NCBI GenBank assembly: GCA_910589415.1
Contig: OU342630.1
Span: 87,230,186 to 87,294,185, forward strand
Source of the DNA: Malachius bipustulatus
Lineage: Eukaryota; Arthropoda; Insecta; Coleoptera; Melyridae
Direction: 5' to 3'
DNA: 64,000 bases
A model generated the notes under the pieces. The model made no database searches and had not been told where the DNA came from. It saw nothing but the letters and a program-made list of their open reading frames with translations. Of this stretch, positions 11,631 through 23,377 are shown one piece after another. Every line of letters begins with the position of its first letter. Position 1 is the stretch's first letter. Both the position numbers and the translations under genes were made by a program.

Positions 11631-12568
11631 ATATGAATGAAGTCAATCACCTGGTCAGCATTTTCCGGAGATTTACAATCAAGAGAAGATTAGCGGAGAT
11701 GAATATATGGTTCATAAATAGATGCCTTCACGAGAAACTCACACCTACTTTTGCTACAGTAAGAACTTCAAAGAACATCCCACAAGTGTTAAGTAACAAA
11801 ATTTCAAGAGAACTAATGAGAGGAAAAATTAAAGAACAGTATGTAAACTTAAATTATTTTAACTCTAAACTAAAGACCACATATAACAAAATCATTTCAA
11901 TTTTACCATATCATATTTTTAATCATTGTCATAGTGAATTGTTAGAGGAAGTGGCTCTCGCTGTCTTGGAGAAGAAAAATAGACTAAACAATAAACTCAA
12001 CTCATTAAGATCACATAAAGTTAGAATATCCACTCAACAAAATTCATTTCATAAATTTAACATTAGAACAGTTAATTTATCTAACACCAATTTTGGGAGT
12101 GAAGAATTAGAACTCTTAAATAAAGGTCTCAAATATTCATTATTTAACTTTAACAATAGAGATGTACATTACCTTTCATTATATACAGACTTTATAATAG
12201 AAAAATGTGATATAGACAATGACACAAAACAGATTATTAGAAATAAATGTAACAACACATTCTATAACTACATAAACTTACACAATAAATTCAAATCTAA
12301 CCATATCAACAATAAAGAACAAAAAACACTCGTTAAAATTAGAAATAAAATAAAACAAAACCATCTCATTATCACAAAAGCGGACAAAGGAGGGTGCACA
12401 GTTATCATGGAAAAAGCTACATACATATCAAAAATAGAAGAATTTCTACAAGGAGGTAATTTCTCACAATTAAATCATAATCCTACTAATAAATATCATA
12501 AAAACATGAAAATACTTATAAAAACATTAGAAACTACTCTAAACAAATACGAAGCTAAAAATTTTTAG
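11615..12568 (+). CDS. Penelope-like polyprotein, N-terminal part
   Basis: This 317-aa frame is Lys/Asn-rich. Near residue 252 it carries ITKADKGGCTVIMEK, the conserved first reverse-transcriptase block of Penelope-like elements (usually TADKG..VVM). It begins inside the left terminal repeat at ATG 11615. It stops at TAG 12566-12568, just after the heptamer A AAT TTT (12559-12565). The homologous sequence resumes at once in the -1 frame, so this is the first part of one protein of about 810 aa, not a separate gene. Confidence 0.85.
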   Translation: MANLYDMNEVNHLVSIFRRFTIKRRLAEMNIWFINRCLHEKLTPTFATVRTSKNIPQVLSNKISRELMRGKIKEQYVNLNYFNSKLKTTYNKIISILPYHIFNHCHSELLEEVALAVLEKKNRLNNKLNSLRSHKVRISTQQNSFHKFNIRTVNLSNTNFGSEELELLNKGLKYSLFNFNNRDVHYLSLYTDFIIEKCDIDNDTKQIIRNKCNNTFYNYINLHNKFKSNHINNKEQKTLVKIRNKIKQNHLIITKADKGGCTVIMEKATYISKIEEFLQGGNFSQLNHNPTNKYHKNMKILIKTLETTLNKYEAKNF

Positions 12569-14055
12569 TTCCCAGTAATTTCCACCCGCCTAGATTATAC
12601 GCATTACCTAAATTACATAAGAACAATATACCTGTCAGACCTGTAGTATCTCAGATTGGTACCCCTGGATGTAATCTCAACATTTTCCTTAAAAATATCT
12701 TACAAAAACTAACTAACTTCAAACCTGAATTTTCAATTAAGAACAATAATGAATTTATTAAGAAACTCTCTGACTTTAAAGTAACAAACAGACACATAAT
12801 GGTTTCTTTTGACGTAACTAATCTCTTCACTTCGATTCCTCTAGAACCCACTATAGACATTATCTTTAGATCCCTAAAAGACAACATTCCTTTAGAGGAC
12901 GCAATAGACATAATTTCTCTCCTAAGATACGCCTTAAAACAAAATTTTTTCCAATTTAATAACCTTTTTTGGATACAAAATGATGGACTCGCTATGGGTA
13001 ACAGTCTCTCTCCACTTCTTGCAGAATTTTTTATGGATGATCTGGAAAAAACATTAAGCAAATCAGAGATTTTCAAATACATTAAACTTTGGACTAGATA
13101 TGTTGATGATTGTTTTGTAATAGTTGAAGGTGATTCAAACACAGTAACAGACATACTAAATTTTTTGAATACAATAAACACCAACATTAAATTCACTGTT
13201 GAAATGGAAACTAATAACAAAATTAATTTTTTAGACTTGACTGTGACCCGTAACGAAAATAACATAGAATTTGATATTTATCGCAAACCTACTCAGACTG
13301 ACCACGTTATTAATTTTAATTCAAATCACCATTTCCAATATAAATTATCAGCATTCAGATCATACATATACAGACTAAACAATGTACCTTTATCAAATTT
13401 AAACTATAATAAAGAACTTCAAATTTTAAAAACTATTGCATTAAATAACGGATTCGACCCAGACATAATAGATAAAATCAATGAAAAATACATCAGAAAC
13501 AAAAACACTATATCTCCTTACATTCATAATCACACACAAACTTTACTTACCCCTAAATATTTTTCAATGCCGTACATAGGACCCATTTCGTCACAGATTT
13601 CAAACATTATACAAAAACACTCAAACTCTAAAATTTCTTTTTCCTCCTCTAACACCTTGGCACAAACGTTAGTCCACAATAAAGATGAACTAGATAAACT
13701 ATCAAAAAGTGGTATTTACCAACTAAGGTGCCAAAACTGTAATAGTATATATGTTGGACAAACTTGTAGGAATTTAAAAACTAGAATAGATGAACACATC
13801 AAGAAACATGACATCTCACAATTTGGTCATCACTTAAAATTCAACAACCATGATTTCAATTACAGAGAATGCAGCATAATACTTAAACAGACCGATATAA
13901 GAGGTCTTTTACTTGATTTGTTTGAAAGTTATGAAATAGACAAAGCACAAAATAGAAAAGATGTAAAATGCCTCAACAATCAGATCAATTTCTTTTTCAA
14001 ATTCAATCCGTTATATAAATCCTTACCTCAATTTCAAGAAAAACCTCCGGACTAG
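12565..14055 (+). CDS. Penelope-like reverse transcriptase core + GIY-YIG endonuclease (-1 frame)
   Basis: The frame starts at the shift site with LVPSNFHPPRLYALPKLHK, and the LPKLHK...RPVVS block is diagnostic for Penelope-like enzymes. Next come MVSFDVTNLFTSIP, LAMGNSLSP and the catalytic RYVDD near 13100. The C-terminus has a GIY-YIG nuclease (SGIYQL at about 13710, then IYVGQTCRNLKTRIDEH), with a zinc-like C..C pair before it (LRCQNC). The reverse transcriptase copies the element RNA and the nuclease nicks the target. No stop interrupts this part. An open frame starting at Met 12799 is internal, not a real start. Confidence 0.9.
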   Translation, partial: LVPSNFHPPRLYALPKLHKNNIPVRPVVSQIGTPGCNLNIFLKNILQKLTNFKPEFSIKNNNEFIKKLSDFKVTNRHIMVSFDVTNLFTSIPLEPTIDIIFRSLKDNIPLEDAIDIISLLRYALKQNFFQFNNLFWIQNDGLAMGNSLSPLLAEFFMDDLEKTLSKSEIFKYIKLWTRYVDDCFVIVEGDSNTVTDILNFLNTINTNIKFTVEMETNNKINFLDLTVTRNENNIEFDIYRKPTQTDHVINFNSNHHFQYKLSAFRSYIYRLNNVPLSNLNYNKELQILKTIALNNGFDPDIIDKINEKYIRNKNTISPYIHNHTQTLLTPKYFSMPYIGPISSQISNIIQKHSNSKISFSSSNTLAQTLVHNKDELDKLSKSGIYQLRCQNCNSIYVGQTCRNLKTRIDEHIKKHDISQFGHHLKFNNHDFNYRECSIILKQTDIRGLLLDLFESYEIDKAQNRKDVKCLNNQINFFFKFNPLYKSLPQFQEKPPD

Positions 14056-14703
14056 CGAGCCCCATTTCCTTATTGTTATTTTTCTGGTTTTTGTTCAATT
14101 CAATTGTTACGACATATTCTATTATTGTAAGTTTAGTTTCCGTTGACCAAGATTCGTTTGTTTACATTTTTTATAGTACCAATTTATATTATAATTTTCA
14201 TATTTTTGTAAGAGATTGACGTTGACATTGATCTTACCTGACAATTGACAGCCAGTAATTTTTACTTGAAATATGACATTTTACACGTTTTTAGTTTTGA
14301 CTTGTGGCTTGTCATTGTTAGTGGTGGATTGATTGATTGACGTCACATCTTAAAAATATACATTTTTCTTCTTCTTACTTTAAAATATTCTATGTCATTC
14401 AACAGATAAGGGACCTCCATCTTGTTAAAATATCAAATAATTAATTTCTCTCATTTCCTGGTCGTCCCGCCTCACGGTTCGGTCCAGTTTAACTTGCTCC
14501 ATTAAAAATGTCGAATTAATATGTAATATCAAATCCTATCTTCAATAGGTAAAACAATCTCAACCCTTTTCACTTAGAAAAGGTTTAAATTATATTTAAC
14601 ATCGATGTGATTAACATAATTCACAGGAATTTTTGTACAATTGTTGTTGATTCTTATAATAGAGCTTTCATCTTCATATATCACATTTGTAAGCAATGTT
14701 AAC

Positions 14704-14960
14704 ACCTGTAAATTTCTGGAATTGCCAATAACTGACAAGTGAGTATCCTTTCTAATTGTAATTAACTAATAATAATTTTTTAATTATTAATTTTATATAA
14801 AACATCTCTATTCTGACATAAATCTCACTTGCAGTTGTCCTGATGATGGGCTAACCCCCGAAACCGGTTGACAAGCTCTTTTTTCAATAAATTATACTCA
14901 TATGACCTAGATTTTTATTTTTATTCGATGAATTTGAGTATACTATGGCCAACCTATATG
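14704..14960 (+). repeat. Right direct terminal repeat (pLTR) of Penelope-like element
   Basis: Identical by eye to 11374-11630. It abuts the 14-bp target duplication at 14961-14974. Confidence 0.9.
14835..14874 (+). ncRNA. Hammerhead ribozyme-like motif in right pLTR
   Basis: Same 40-nt arrangement as in the left repeat, with no base difference seen. Cleavage would fall between 14869 and 14870. Confidence 0.6.
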
Positions 14961-15523
14961 ATAAGACAGTTGATGACAACTTCCGGTATAACCGGAAGTG
15001 GTGAGGGGTTGTAAATATTTTAGTTTTGCTCGTCGAAATGGAAATCATACATGCATGTACAAATTTTTAGACTTCTACTCCCAACACTTCTCCATATAAA
15101 AATGTCATAAGGTTCTCACGCCTCGCCCTTATGATATACCATTGTTGAATTCCTAATCGAAAATTTAATATAATACAGCTGAGCTTTTTTTACGGGCCAT
15201 ATGAAAAAATGAAGATGCTGATTTCTTCAAAAATAAACGTTTGGGCTGAAACTTCGTAAACGCCATCTTGCAGAGCTAAAAATGTACCAATGAGAATGTC
15301 CCTTGTTCTCTTCTTTCTAAATATCTTCGGAAAAAAATAAAAAGAAATCTTAAGATTTTTTTTTAAATATTTCCGGATGTAAGCAGAATTATCTTGTTTT
15401 TTTTTCAACGAAAAATCATTAACCCATAAATTGACCAGCTTTTTGCTAATTTAACCCACCCTGTATCTCTGACGATTTCCGAGATCCTCATGTTGTTCAT
15501 TCTTATCCTGGACACACTGTATA

Positions 15524-18500
15524 CTAATATAGCGCAACAGTGGTGGATGAAGAGAATATGAGGCCAATTAGTTTGGACTCCCCAATTCTGCGACTTGGTG
15601 TTAACTCTAAATTTGCCAAACCCCCCTCTCCCTATCTCGTAAGGTCATAGCCAGAACCGAGTGTTAGGAACGACCGACTTTCTTTAAGGACGATTTTACT
15701 TAACGTTTCATGGTAATATCAGTGCCGTGCCGTGATTATTTATTTTAGGTAATTGAAAAAGAAAGTAACAATCATGTTACTGAAGATTTGTAGTGATTGA
15801 ATTTTTTTGACTGAACATTTTTTCAAAGGTGTTGGTATCAGAGTCCAACCGGGGAGTCTGGGGAGTACCGAACATCCCCTGGAGAAACTGAGGTTCAGTT
15901 CTGACATCGATCCTGTGATACGGGTCCGGGGCGGACTGACTTGCCTTTCCATTTAGCTTGCCACTGTAAAGTAATACGTGAACGCCCCTGACGATGTGGT
16001 GACTGGGTTCAAAAATAAATGGTAATGACAACAATAATTTACTATAATTATAATTAAAAAATTCTTTAGCAATTATTGTCAGTTGGTCAAATGTCAAAGG
16101 TACCCATAAAATTTTGTTAATGCCGGATTGAAACTGCGGTCGTTTGTTAAAATCTCAAAATGATGGTGTTTGGTCAAACGTTTTCATAAAGTGCGGCGGC
16201 TCTTATAATTGCCTTTTCATTCAAGTTAAATTAGACTAAAATAAGTGAAGAATTATTTTGGTAAAATGAATAAATAAGAGTAAATAAAAGAGTAAATAAA
16301 AGTAAAGCCAGCTAATTTATATAACCAAACACTTTTCATAAGGTCCCGAAGGGCATTAAAAAATAATTTTTCACTGTGTAGACTCAGCTGTAGGTATGGG
16401 TAGTGTTTAGTAAACAACACCGGATCTTTCCAAGCAAGATTTGTATTTCGCTAAAATTGTATCTACGGACAAACTTAGTGACTCCGGTGGAACTGTTTCA
16501 GCGAGCTATTAGCGAAATCCATTATGCTAAACATGTATCCTACTGTTATCAAACAAGTGCCTTGTAAATAATCTTCTATATTTAGGCAAAGTAAAGCCCC
16601 TTGCTGGAGCTCTGGTGTTTGTGAAATTCTGTAAGCTCGTCGCTGATCTTTCCTCGTATAACCCAACATCCTTTCCCCATAGACTACTTACTTGCCTGTT
16701 CCTTCCTCCAAGAAAACTCAAACCAGAGTATTGATTTCTCCACGTGGTATAGTTTAATACCTTGACTCAACAAGCACTTGGTAGGTATTGTCTTTAAAAA
16801 AATATATTCGAAGTACAATAAGAATTTACAGATTTTATTATTTTACTGTGGAAAACTTTCAACAAGTCCAAGTTCCTTCAAAAATACCTCTAATCTGGCA
16901 TTTTTAGCACAATACCTTGTAATTAAATTTTGAGCAAACATATTTTATCCAGAAATATATAAGTGCAAAAAAAAGGAAAAAAAGTTCCTGTTAACGTGGG
17001 TCCGCAAATATGTACGTTTTAAAAATACAGGGTCAAAGAAAGACTCTTTTCTAGTTTTTTCATGATAGATATTTGTTATTAGTTGATATTAAAAATGTAG
17101 TTAATATCAATGAAAGGACATGATTGTATAAAAGTTGAATTCTGTATATCAAACGGTTTCCGAGATATCTTCAAAAAACTAGAAAAAATGCTTTTTTGAC
17201 ACTCTGTATCTCAAGAAAGGCTCATTTCAGGACATGCTGGAACAACATTCAGACAACCTTTCAAAATGGTCAGCTTTTATAATTTATATCAAACATAGTT
17301 TAGAGAAAGGATACTGTATAAAATTAGTTTTTTTCTTCCAAGCTTAACACCCTGTATATGTGTTCTGCCCTTTGCCGGAGTTATGAACATACAAACTGAA
17401 AAACCTCGCATAAATGCAATTCTATTAGACTACATGTGCCATTCTGTCTCTAAAATAATGTACCTACCTATATAGTTTGTAAATATTGGTAAATATTATT
17501 ATCACAATCTACTGTCTTAAATGATCATAAGTTTACTTATGAAAAGAAAAAACATTTCCCAGAAATATTCCCGCTTTTCTCATACATATTATACAAACAC
17601 AAGAATAGATTGTTTCCATTATATTTTCACGTCAGCCCATAAACTTGACACATCAAATCGATCATCCCATGACACTCCGAGCGTCTCCGAGGTTTACACA
17701 ACACAACACTGGGTCCCGCAGATCCGGCAGCGACAATGGCAGCGGCAAGTGTGTTTAGAATCCGGGACTAATTAATTCCCGGACTAATCCGCTAATTGGA
17801 AACACGACCAAATAGCTTATCCTGACAAATTGCGCCTTACACCTGCGGACTGCCTAAAGTACTTCAGTAATGGAGGTTTACACGTATACCGCGTTGCTGG
17901 TCTCGGTTTTCCTTGTTCCATCAACATTCGGGTAGAGGCTCTTTAATGCTTCGGGATAAACAATAATTATTATCACAGGTAGTAAATGATTAGGCTGCAG
18001 AACATTTCCCTAATGCATTGCTCTGCTACTTTATGTAGTTAATATATTTAAGGGTAAATTCATTAAGTCATAAATACATAATATACAGGGCAGGTGGGGA
18101 AAACAAGTGAGTATACCTTATGGAAAAGTTAATTAAATTGAACGCCAGTATTTGATAAACTATGCTTTTGAGCTCCTCTAAACTAATTCATATTCTAGCT
18201 TCTCCTCTCTAGTTTAACATGGTACATACCACTAATAAGGTAGAGAAGCTGGTGCCTTGGAAACGGGGGAAGATAGAAAGCAAGTTACCTAAAGTTACTT
18301 CTTTCTACCTATACATCGAGAACTAGAAATGAGTTTAAGGGTAAATTTTGCTTTCGCTTCAAGTAACTCAGAGGAAAAAACCACAGGCTGAACGAGCAGG
18401 CCAGTGTATGGAGTCATTTCGACCTATCCAATGACCGGAAAACGTGAAGTTTACAAATTCTCGTAGAAGACGATTATATTGGGCGATCGTGATACCAAAT

Positions 18501-19287
18501 TTCTTGCTTCGGATTTAAGTTCCGCCAATTTCTTCTTGAAGTAACTCAACATAACGCTCCCTGGTCATTTACATCAATGAAAAATGTGGACTAGTGCGAG
18601 TTGGACTCGCTGGACAGGATTCCGTCCTGTATTCTGCCTCGAATGGGTATGAAAAGCTGACAAACCTACTAACAACTAAAAAACGACTTAATCCCGCCCA
18701 GATTAATATTAAAAATAAAAATTCCTGAAACCGAAGCCTTTAGTTGTTGCAATCCAGGACCAAGGCATTAACACAAATATACAAAAATCATATACTTACA
18801 TATTAAAAAGACCGACAATTTGCAGAAATAATAGAACACGTCACTTCGGGCTTCAAACCGTGGGGTTCAACCATTTATATGATTGGAAAGCGACCTTACT
18901 AACAAAAAAAATGTATTTAAGGTCGAGAAAAATGGCCAGAAAGTCATAATATCACGATACTTCGATGAGAGTTGGACGCTCTCAGGGATGTATACTGGTA
19001 CTACACTTATTTGTTGTGATTCGCAAAGGACACATTCAAATTTATTAATTAGGTATGCTGATGAGTTTGCCAGAAGACAGAATGATAATATTTAAAACCA
19101 ACCGATCAACAACAGTTACTCCACCTTGCATGCAATTATTGACTCTCCTCTGTTTGGAGTGGATACTATGAAGGTCTTATATTTATAAATAATAATAATA
19201 AATAAATTTATTCTTATAAATGCAATTTTGAGTTACTTCTCAGATGAGGAGTGCTTTTTTGGCCCGAGCACTGATTGTGATAAAATT
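15524..19287. other. Intergenic; no recognisable gene
   Basis: Minus frames of 106 and 70 codons (15740-16097) lie in a slightly GC-rich patch without known motifs. TACAGGGTCAAAGAAAG (17034) and an ACACCCTGTA (17348) look like further repeat ends but I could not pair them. 17640-17960 is relatively GC-rich with homeodomain-like TAATTAATT and CTAATTGG words. Confidence 0.45.
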
Positions 19288-19796
19288 ACCCAAGTCAAGT
19301 TAGCCACGCTTCGGCCAGCCAAGCTTTCGGCCATGAACTTTATAAACTGAGAAAATCATTTTTGCTGAAAATTAGATGAAAAAGTCAGAAATTTTATAAT
19401 AATGGCCAGCCATACTTTCGGCAATGAACTTTATAAACTGCAAAAGAAAATCAATTTTGCTGAAAACTTGCTGAAACAGTCCGAAATTTTATAATAAATG
19501 CCAGGCCACGCTTTCGGCCACGAACTTTATAAACTGAGAAGATGAACATTTTCTGAGAAAACTGCGAAATTTTATAATAATGGCCAGCCACACTTTCAGC
19601 CACGAACTTAATAAACTGAAAAAAACATTTTTGCTGAAAATTGCGTGAAAAGATCTGAAATTTTATAATGATGGCCTACCACACTTTCGGCCATGGACTT
19701 AACAAACAAACAAACAAAAATTTGCTGCGAATTAATCGAAGCCATCTTCCTGGCCGAAAGGGTGGCTGGCCGAAGCGTGGCTAACTTGACTTGGGT
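19288..19796. mobile_element. TIR element with internal ~95-bp tandem repeats
   Basis: ACCCAAGTCAAGTTAGCCAC... (33 bp) is perfectly inverted at 19764-19796. Between the ends are about five diverged units of 90-100 bp, each with CTTTCGGCCA.GAACTT.ATAAACTG and GAAATTTTATAAT.ATGGCC. Confidence 0.8.
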
Positions 19797-19834
19797 CGAC
19801 AATTTTACGACAAAAAAAAACGGCCAGTGTTAAA

Positions 19835-20570
19835 TACAGGGTGATTCATAATATGTGCGCAGGACTTCAGGATGTGATAGCTCGTTCAAAAATATGAAAA
19901 AAGATCCTATTAACATGGGTCAGCAAACCCACCATTTTTTGAGATACCTCCAGGTCAAGAAATTTTTTTTTTCAGTTTTTTTTTTACGATTTCTCAGGAA
20001 CCCTTTCAGATATAAAACTAAATTTTTTTACACATCCCATTATAATTATTTAATTTTTGAGCTCTGATTAAATTTATTTCATAAGGTAGTAGCGGAGATT
20101 TTGGGGTTGCCTGAAATTTTTTTGCCCCTAAGTTCTACGACACTGCAAAACTTGGCATCGTGGAAGCACGTTTTAAACTGTCAATGTTTTGTACATAAAA
20201 AAGGTGCTCTTGGTCAAATACTCTAATGTGAACTGTTTTCGAGATAAACAGAATTTTATGATGAAAAACGTAAACGTTTTGTTGTGGACAAAAAATCACT
20301 TAATTTTTGACAATTTTTTTATGAATTGTTTCACTGCTACATATTTTTTTGCCCTCTTAACGTAGATAATATTAACGAAAAGATGTGTACAAAAGCTGGG
20401 CTTCGAATTTCAAACAATTCCTAAAACATCGTCAAAAATTGAAAATAATTAATTTTTTTAAACCCCTTATCTCGAAAACGGTTCTTTTGCATGTTAATAG
20501 GAACTTTTTTTCATATTTTTGAACGAGCAATCACATCCTGAATTCCTGCGTATATATGAATCAACCTGTA
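19835..20570. mobile_element. TACAGGGTG-type TIR element, copy A
   Basis: Ends TACAGGGTGATTCAT and ATGAATCAACCTGTA, with GAACGAGC.ATCACATCCTGA inverted inside. It shares CTCTAATGTGAACTGTTTTC with the copy at 57601-58320 in opposite orientation. Confidence 0.7.
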
Positions 20571-20611
20571 TATAATTTATAATTACACATAATGATATAA
20601 TTTATATTTAT

Positions 20612-21173
20612 TTTAACACTTGCATTAATTGTCGCTTTTTTCGTCATAAATTTGTCGTGAAAACAGAAAATTTGTCCCAGTTAATTAAAACAAAAGCTAG
20701 GCTACTAAAACCTAGCCTAGCCTAGTAAAACTTGACGTTCAAGTTGGCATTACCACCTCCAGAAAATTACGTAAGTGGATTTTCAAATAGTCGATTTAAG
20801 TAGATACTTTTTTGTCGTAAATTTATCGTGAAAAGAAAAACTTTGTCGCCCTTCACGTTTTTAACTAAAAATTAGCTTATAAGTATATGTTAACTTGACG
20901 GTTGCGTAGAATGATGAATCACACGATGAAAAAAAAATATAAATGTATTTTGATTCGATGAAATGGAGTTTTTTTAGAGGTGTGGTAAATTTGTAGCGAA
21001 AATAAAAAAATTGTCACGCTTCACTTTTGAAAATTAACCCGTTAAATTACATTAATTAATCTTAAAGCGAGGTAAATCGCTAGTGGAAACCCACCTTTTT
21101 ATTTCCTTTTTTTGATGAAGCACGACAAATTTTTTGTTTTCTACAAAAAAGCGACAATTAAAGCCAATGTTAA
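20612..21173. mobile_element. TIR element with TTAATTGTCGC ends
   Basis: TTTAACA.TTG..TTAATTGTC and its complement frame the element. Inside, GTCGTGAAAA and CACGACAAATTTT motifs recur several times in both orientations. Confidence 0.65.
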
Positions 21174-22424
21174 ATATAAAAAAATCTAAAATGGTCATGC
21201 TAACTTTATGTACGTAAGAAAAGTGTGTATTTTTATTTCCCAGAATGTGCTAAAACTGCATGCTAAATTTGGGCGAGGTAGGTGATCTGTAACAATAACA
21301 GGGATGTTATTATTATCGGATGTAAATTGTGTTGTATTGTTGATGTGTTTCAATTATTTTGACACCCTTTAAGTATGACTAGTGAAATAAATAAAAATAT
21401 TATTATTATTATTATTAATTCTTACGTAATTTTTTAGGGAGTTTTGAATTTTATTTCTGTAAATAAAACTCCTTGGATCCTTTCAGTCAAATTACAACTC
21501 ACGAGAAAAATAAATCTTTTATGTCGACCTTTAATTTCCAAACAAGATCACAATCTTAATTCTCTCATTCTCCATGAATTTCATTTACCTGCCTCTGAAC
21601 TTAACAATACTCCATAGAAAAGAAATAACAGAAATACAGGTGGAGAGACGGAAGAGATGGTGTCAATTTCAGGCTCGACATGATTTGAATGCGAAATTTA
21701 ATAATTATGTTGATTGGTGTTGAAGGAATATGCAGCAGAAGTTCCGTTAAATATATAATTGAATGGAAGTCTGGTTTGCATGAATTTCTGCCTCGAGGAT
21801 TCCAGTAGAGAGGTACGGCTTCGGGGCATTGTCAGAGATATATTGCTCGTCTGTAGGGCGCTCGATACGCGCCCTTTGGACGTGTTGTCATTAGCTAGCA
21901 TGCCAACAAAATTGGAAAATAATAATATCGAGATTCAAGCTGAGTTAATCGTTAGCATTTTTTAATTCTCCAAGAATAAGAAACTATTCCGTATTATAAT
22001 GAGACATAATAGAATCACTGACGTACTTTTTTATTTTATTCAAGTTTAAAAATGCCACCAAATTGCGGAACGGGAATTTTCGGCCAAATTGAAACTATTG
22101 CAAAAGAATCATAACTCCTGGTATCATAACGCAGGTATGGTATAACTGCCTGTCCGTTGTTTATTAATAATATCAACCCTTCCTAGTATAAGTCTGAGAG
22201 GCTCTAAGGATAAGGGGATTGTTACTATTGACTGTACCTATGTTTAAAAATAGATAAATCGAAGTTGACTAGACAAATATGTGACAGTATTGTACACTTT
22301 CACATTTCAAAATATGACATTGGACAATCCTAGAAATTGCAACAGTTTTTTTTCGCTTCTCATAACAAACTGTATACCGGCATATTTAATTTTCATTTTC
22401 AGCATTGCTATTTGTAGATAAATG

Positions 22425-22533
22425 GCCGTATCCACAAACGATAATTACCAAATAATTACGTAATCAGTTATCTCCATCTCATTCATTTAATTATTTTCGA
22501 GATACAGGACCAGAACGCTTTGTGAATACGGGC
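22425..22533. mobile_element. Miniature TIR element (~110 bp)
   Basis: GCCGTATCCACAAACG and CGCTTTGTGAATACGGGC form inverted ends. AAATAATTACGTAATCAGTT and CCATCTCATTCATT are shared with 60891-61032. Confidence 0.6.
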
Positions 22534-23377
22534 AAATGTATTTTATATAATAATAATAATTTATTACGGAAACCACTGAACAAGTGCAAAACATGTGATC
22601 AAAAAGATATACAAAAATATATAATAATATTGTCACAGTCTTTCAGTTAGATCCATACCATCCAGCTAACACTAAAACCTAAGTGGATTCGGGTAAACTG
22701 AGATATGTACACTTGTTTTTGTTTAGAGACAAGCCATTAAGAGAGTCATTCTGCAACCCAATCTGAAGAAAGATCTTCAGTTTTTAATTCATTTGTGGGG
22801 CTTTTACTGGTCCCCAGCTTGTTTTTGCCCAACCAGGTTTGCCCAACAAGGTTGTTTCCTTGTTGGTGATGGTGTTTCTACTTCTGCACTGAATCGCCTC
22901 TCCACGGGTGGTTTTCTAGGTTGGGTCGGCTCTCCAGATGAGCTCTCCCCGATTCTGCTGTACAGGCTGTTTCGGTACAGCGGCGGATCGTTTCATCGGA
23001 TTTGATTCCCCCAGGAGGATCTGAAGATCAGTTATCCTGCATGTTTACGCAGCTTCGAATCGCCTCTCGTTCACCAAATTATTGACTCTTCAGCACTAGG
23101 TCTCCTTGCCAATGTAACAGTTTTACGCTTTGATTTCTGTTGATGAAGGTCGACCAGGCGAACAGCAGCCCGAATGAGAATATTGCTAAATTTGGTTGGA
23201 TGGATATAGAGACAAAATATGAGAAATTCGGAATAATAAAGGGTGTGGTTATGACATTTAATCTTCTTGTATCTTTGAATGCAGCAACTATGTAGAGGAA
23301 TTTATTAACAACTACTCTAAGAAACAAATTGATACAATAATAAATCATATCAATTACAGCAATCCGTTTACTGAAAA

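Larger units (their letters stand above)
11126..14960 (+). mobile_element. Penelope-like retroelement, nearly intact
   Basis: The element is flanked by a 14-bp direct repeat (ATAAGACAGTTGAT at 11112-11125 and 14961-14974), read as a target-site duplication. It carries 257-bp direct terminal repeats (11374-11630, 14704-14960) that look identical by eye. An extra 247-bp inverted copy of the 3' end (11126-11372, matching 14681-14927) precedes the left repeat. This arrangement is typical of the Penelope family. Inside are a reverse transcriptase and a C-terminal GIY-YIG endonuclease, with one frame change. Identical repeats suggest a recent insertion. Confidence 0.93.
9402..15523. mobile_element. 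Large terminal-inverted-repeat element, disrupted by nested insertions
   Basis: The left arm (9402-9790 and 10405-10560) is the reverse complement of the right arm (14976-15523). Both contain GTGT.CCAGGATAAGAATGA near the tip and end internally in a palindromic CCGGTATAACCGG-like motif. The left arm is split by a small MITE region (9791-10404). The centre holds a foldback (10571-11110) and the Penelope-like element. No transposase frame is seen. A partial relative of the inner arm lies at 36411-36545. Confidence 0.75.

Noticed and set aside
12651..13265. 204-codon minus-strand frame
   Set aside because: It lies antisense to the reverse transcriptase core and has no motif of its own; it is a shadow of that coding sequence.
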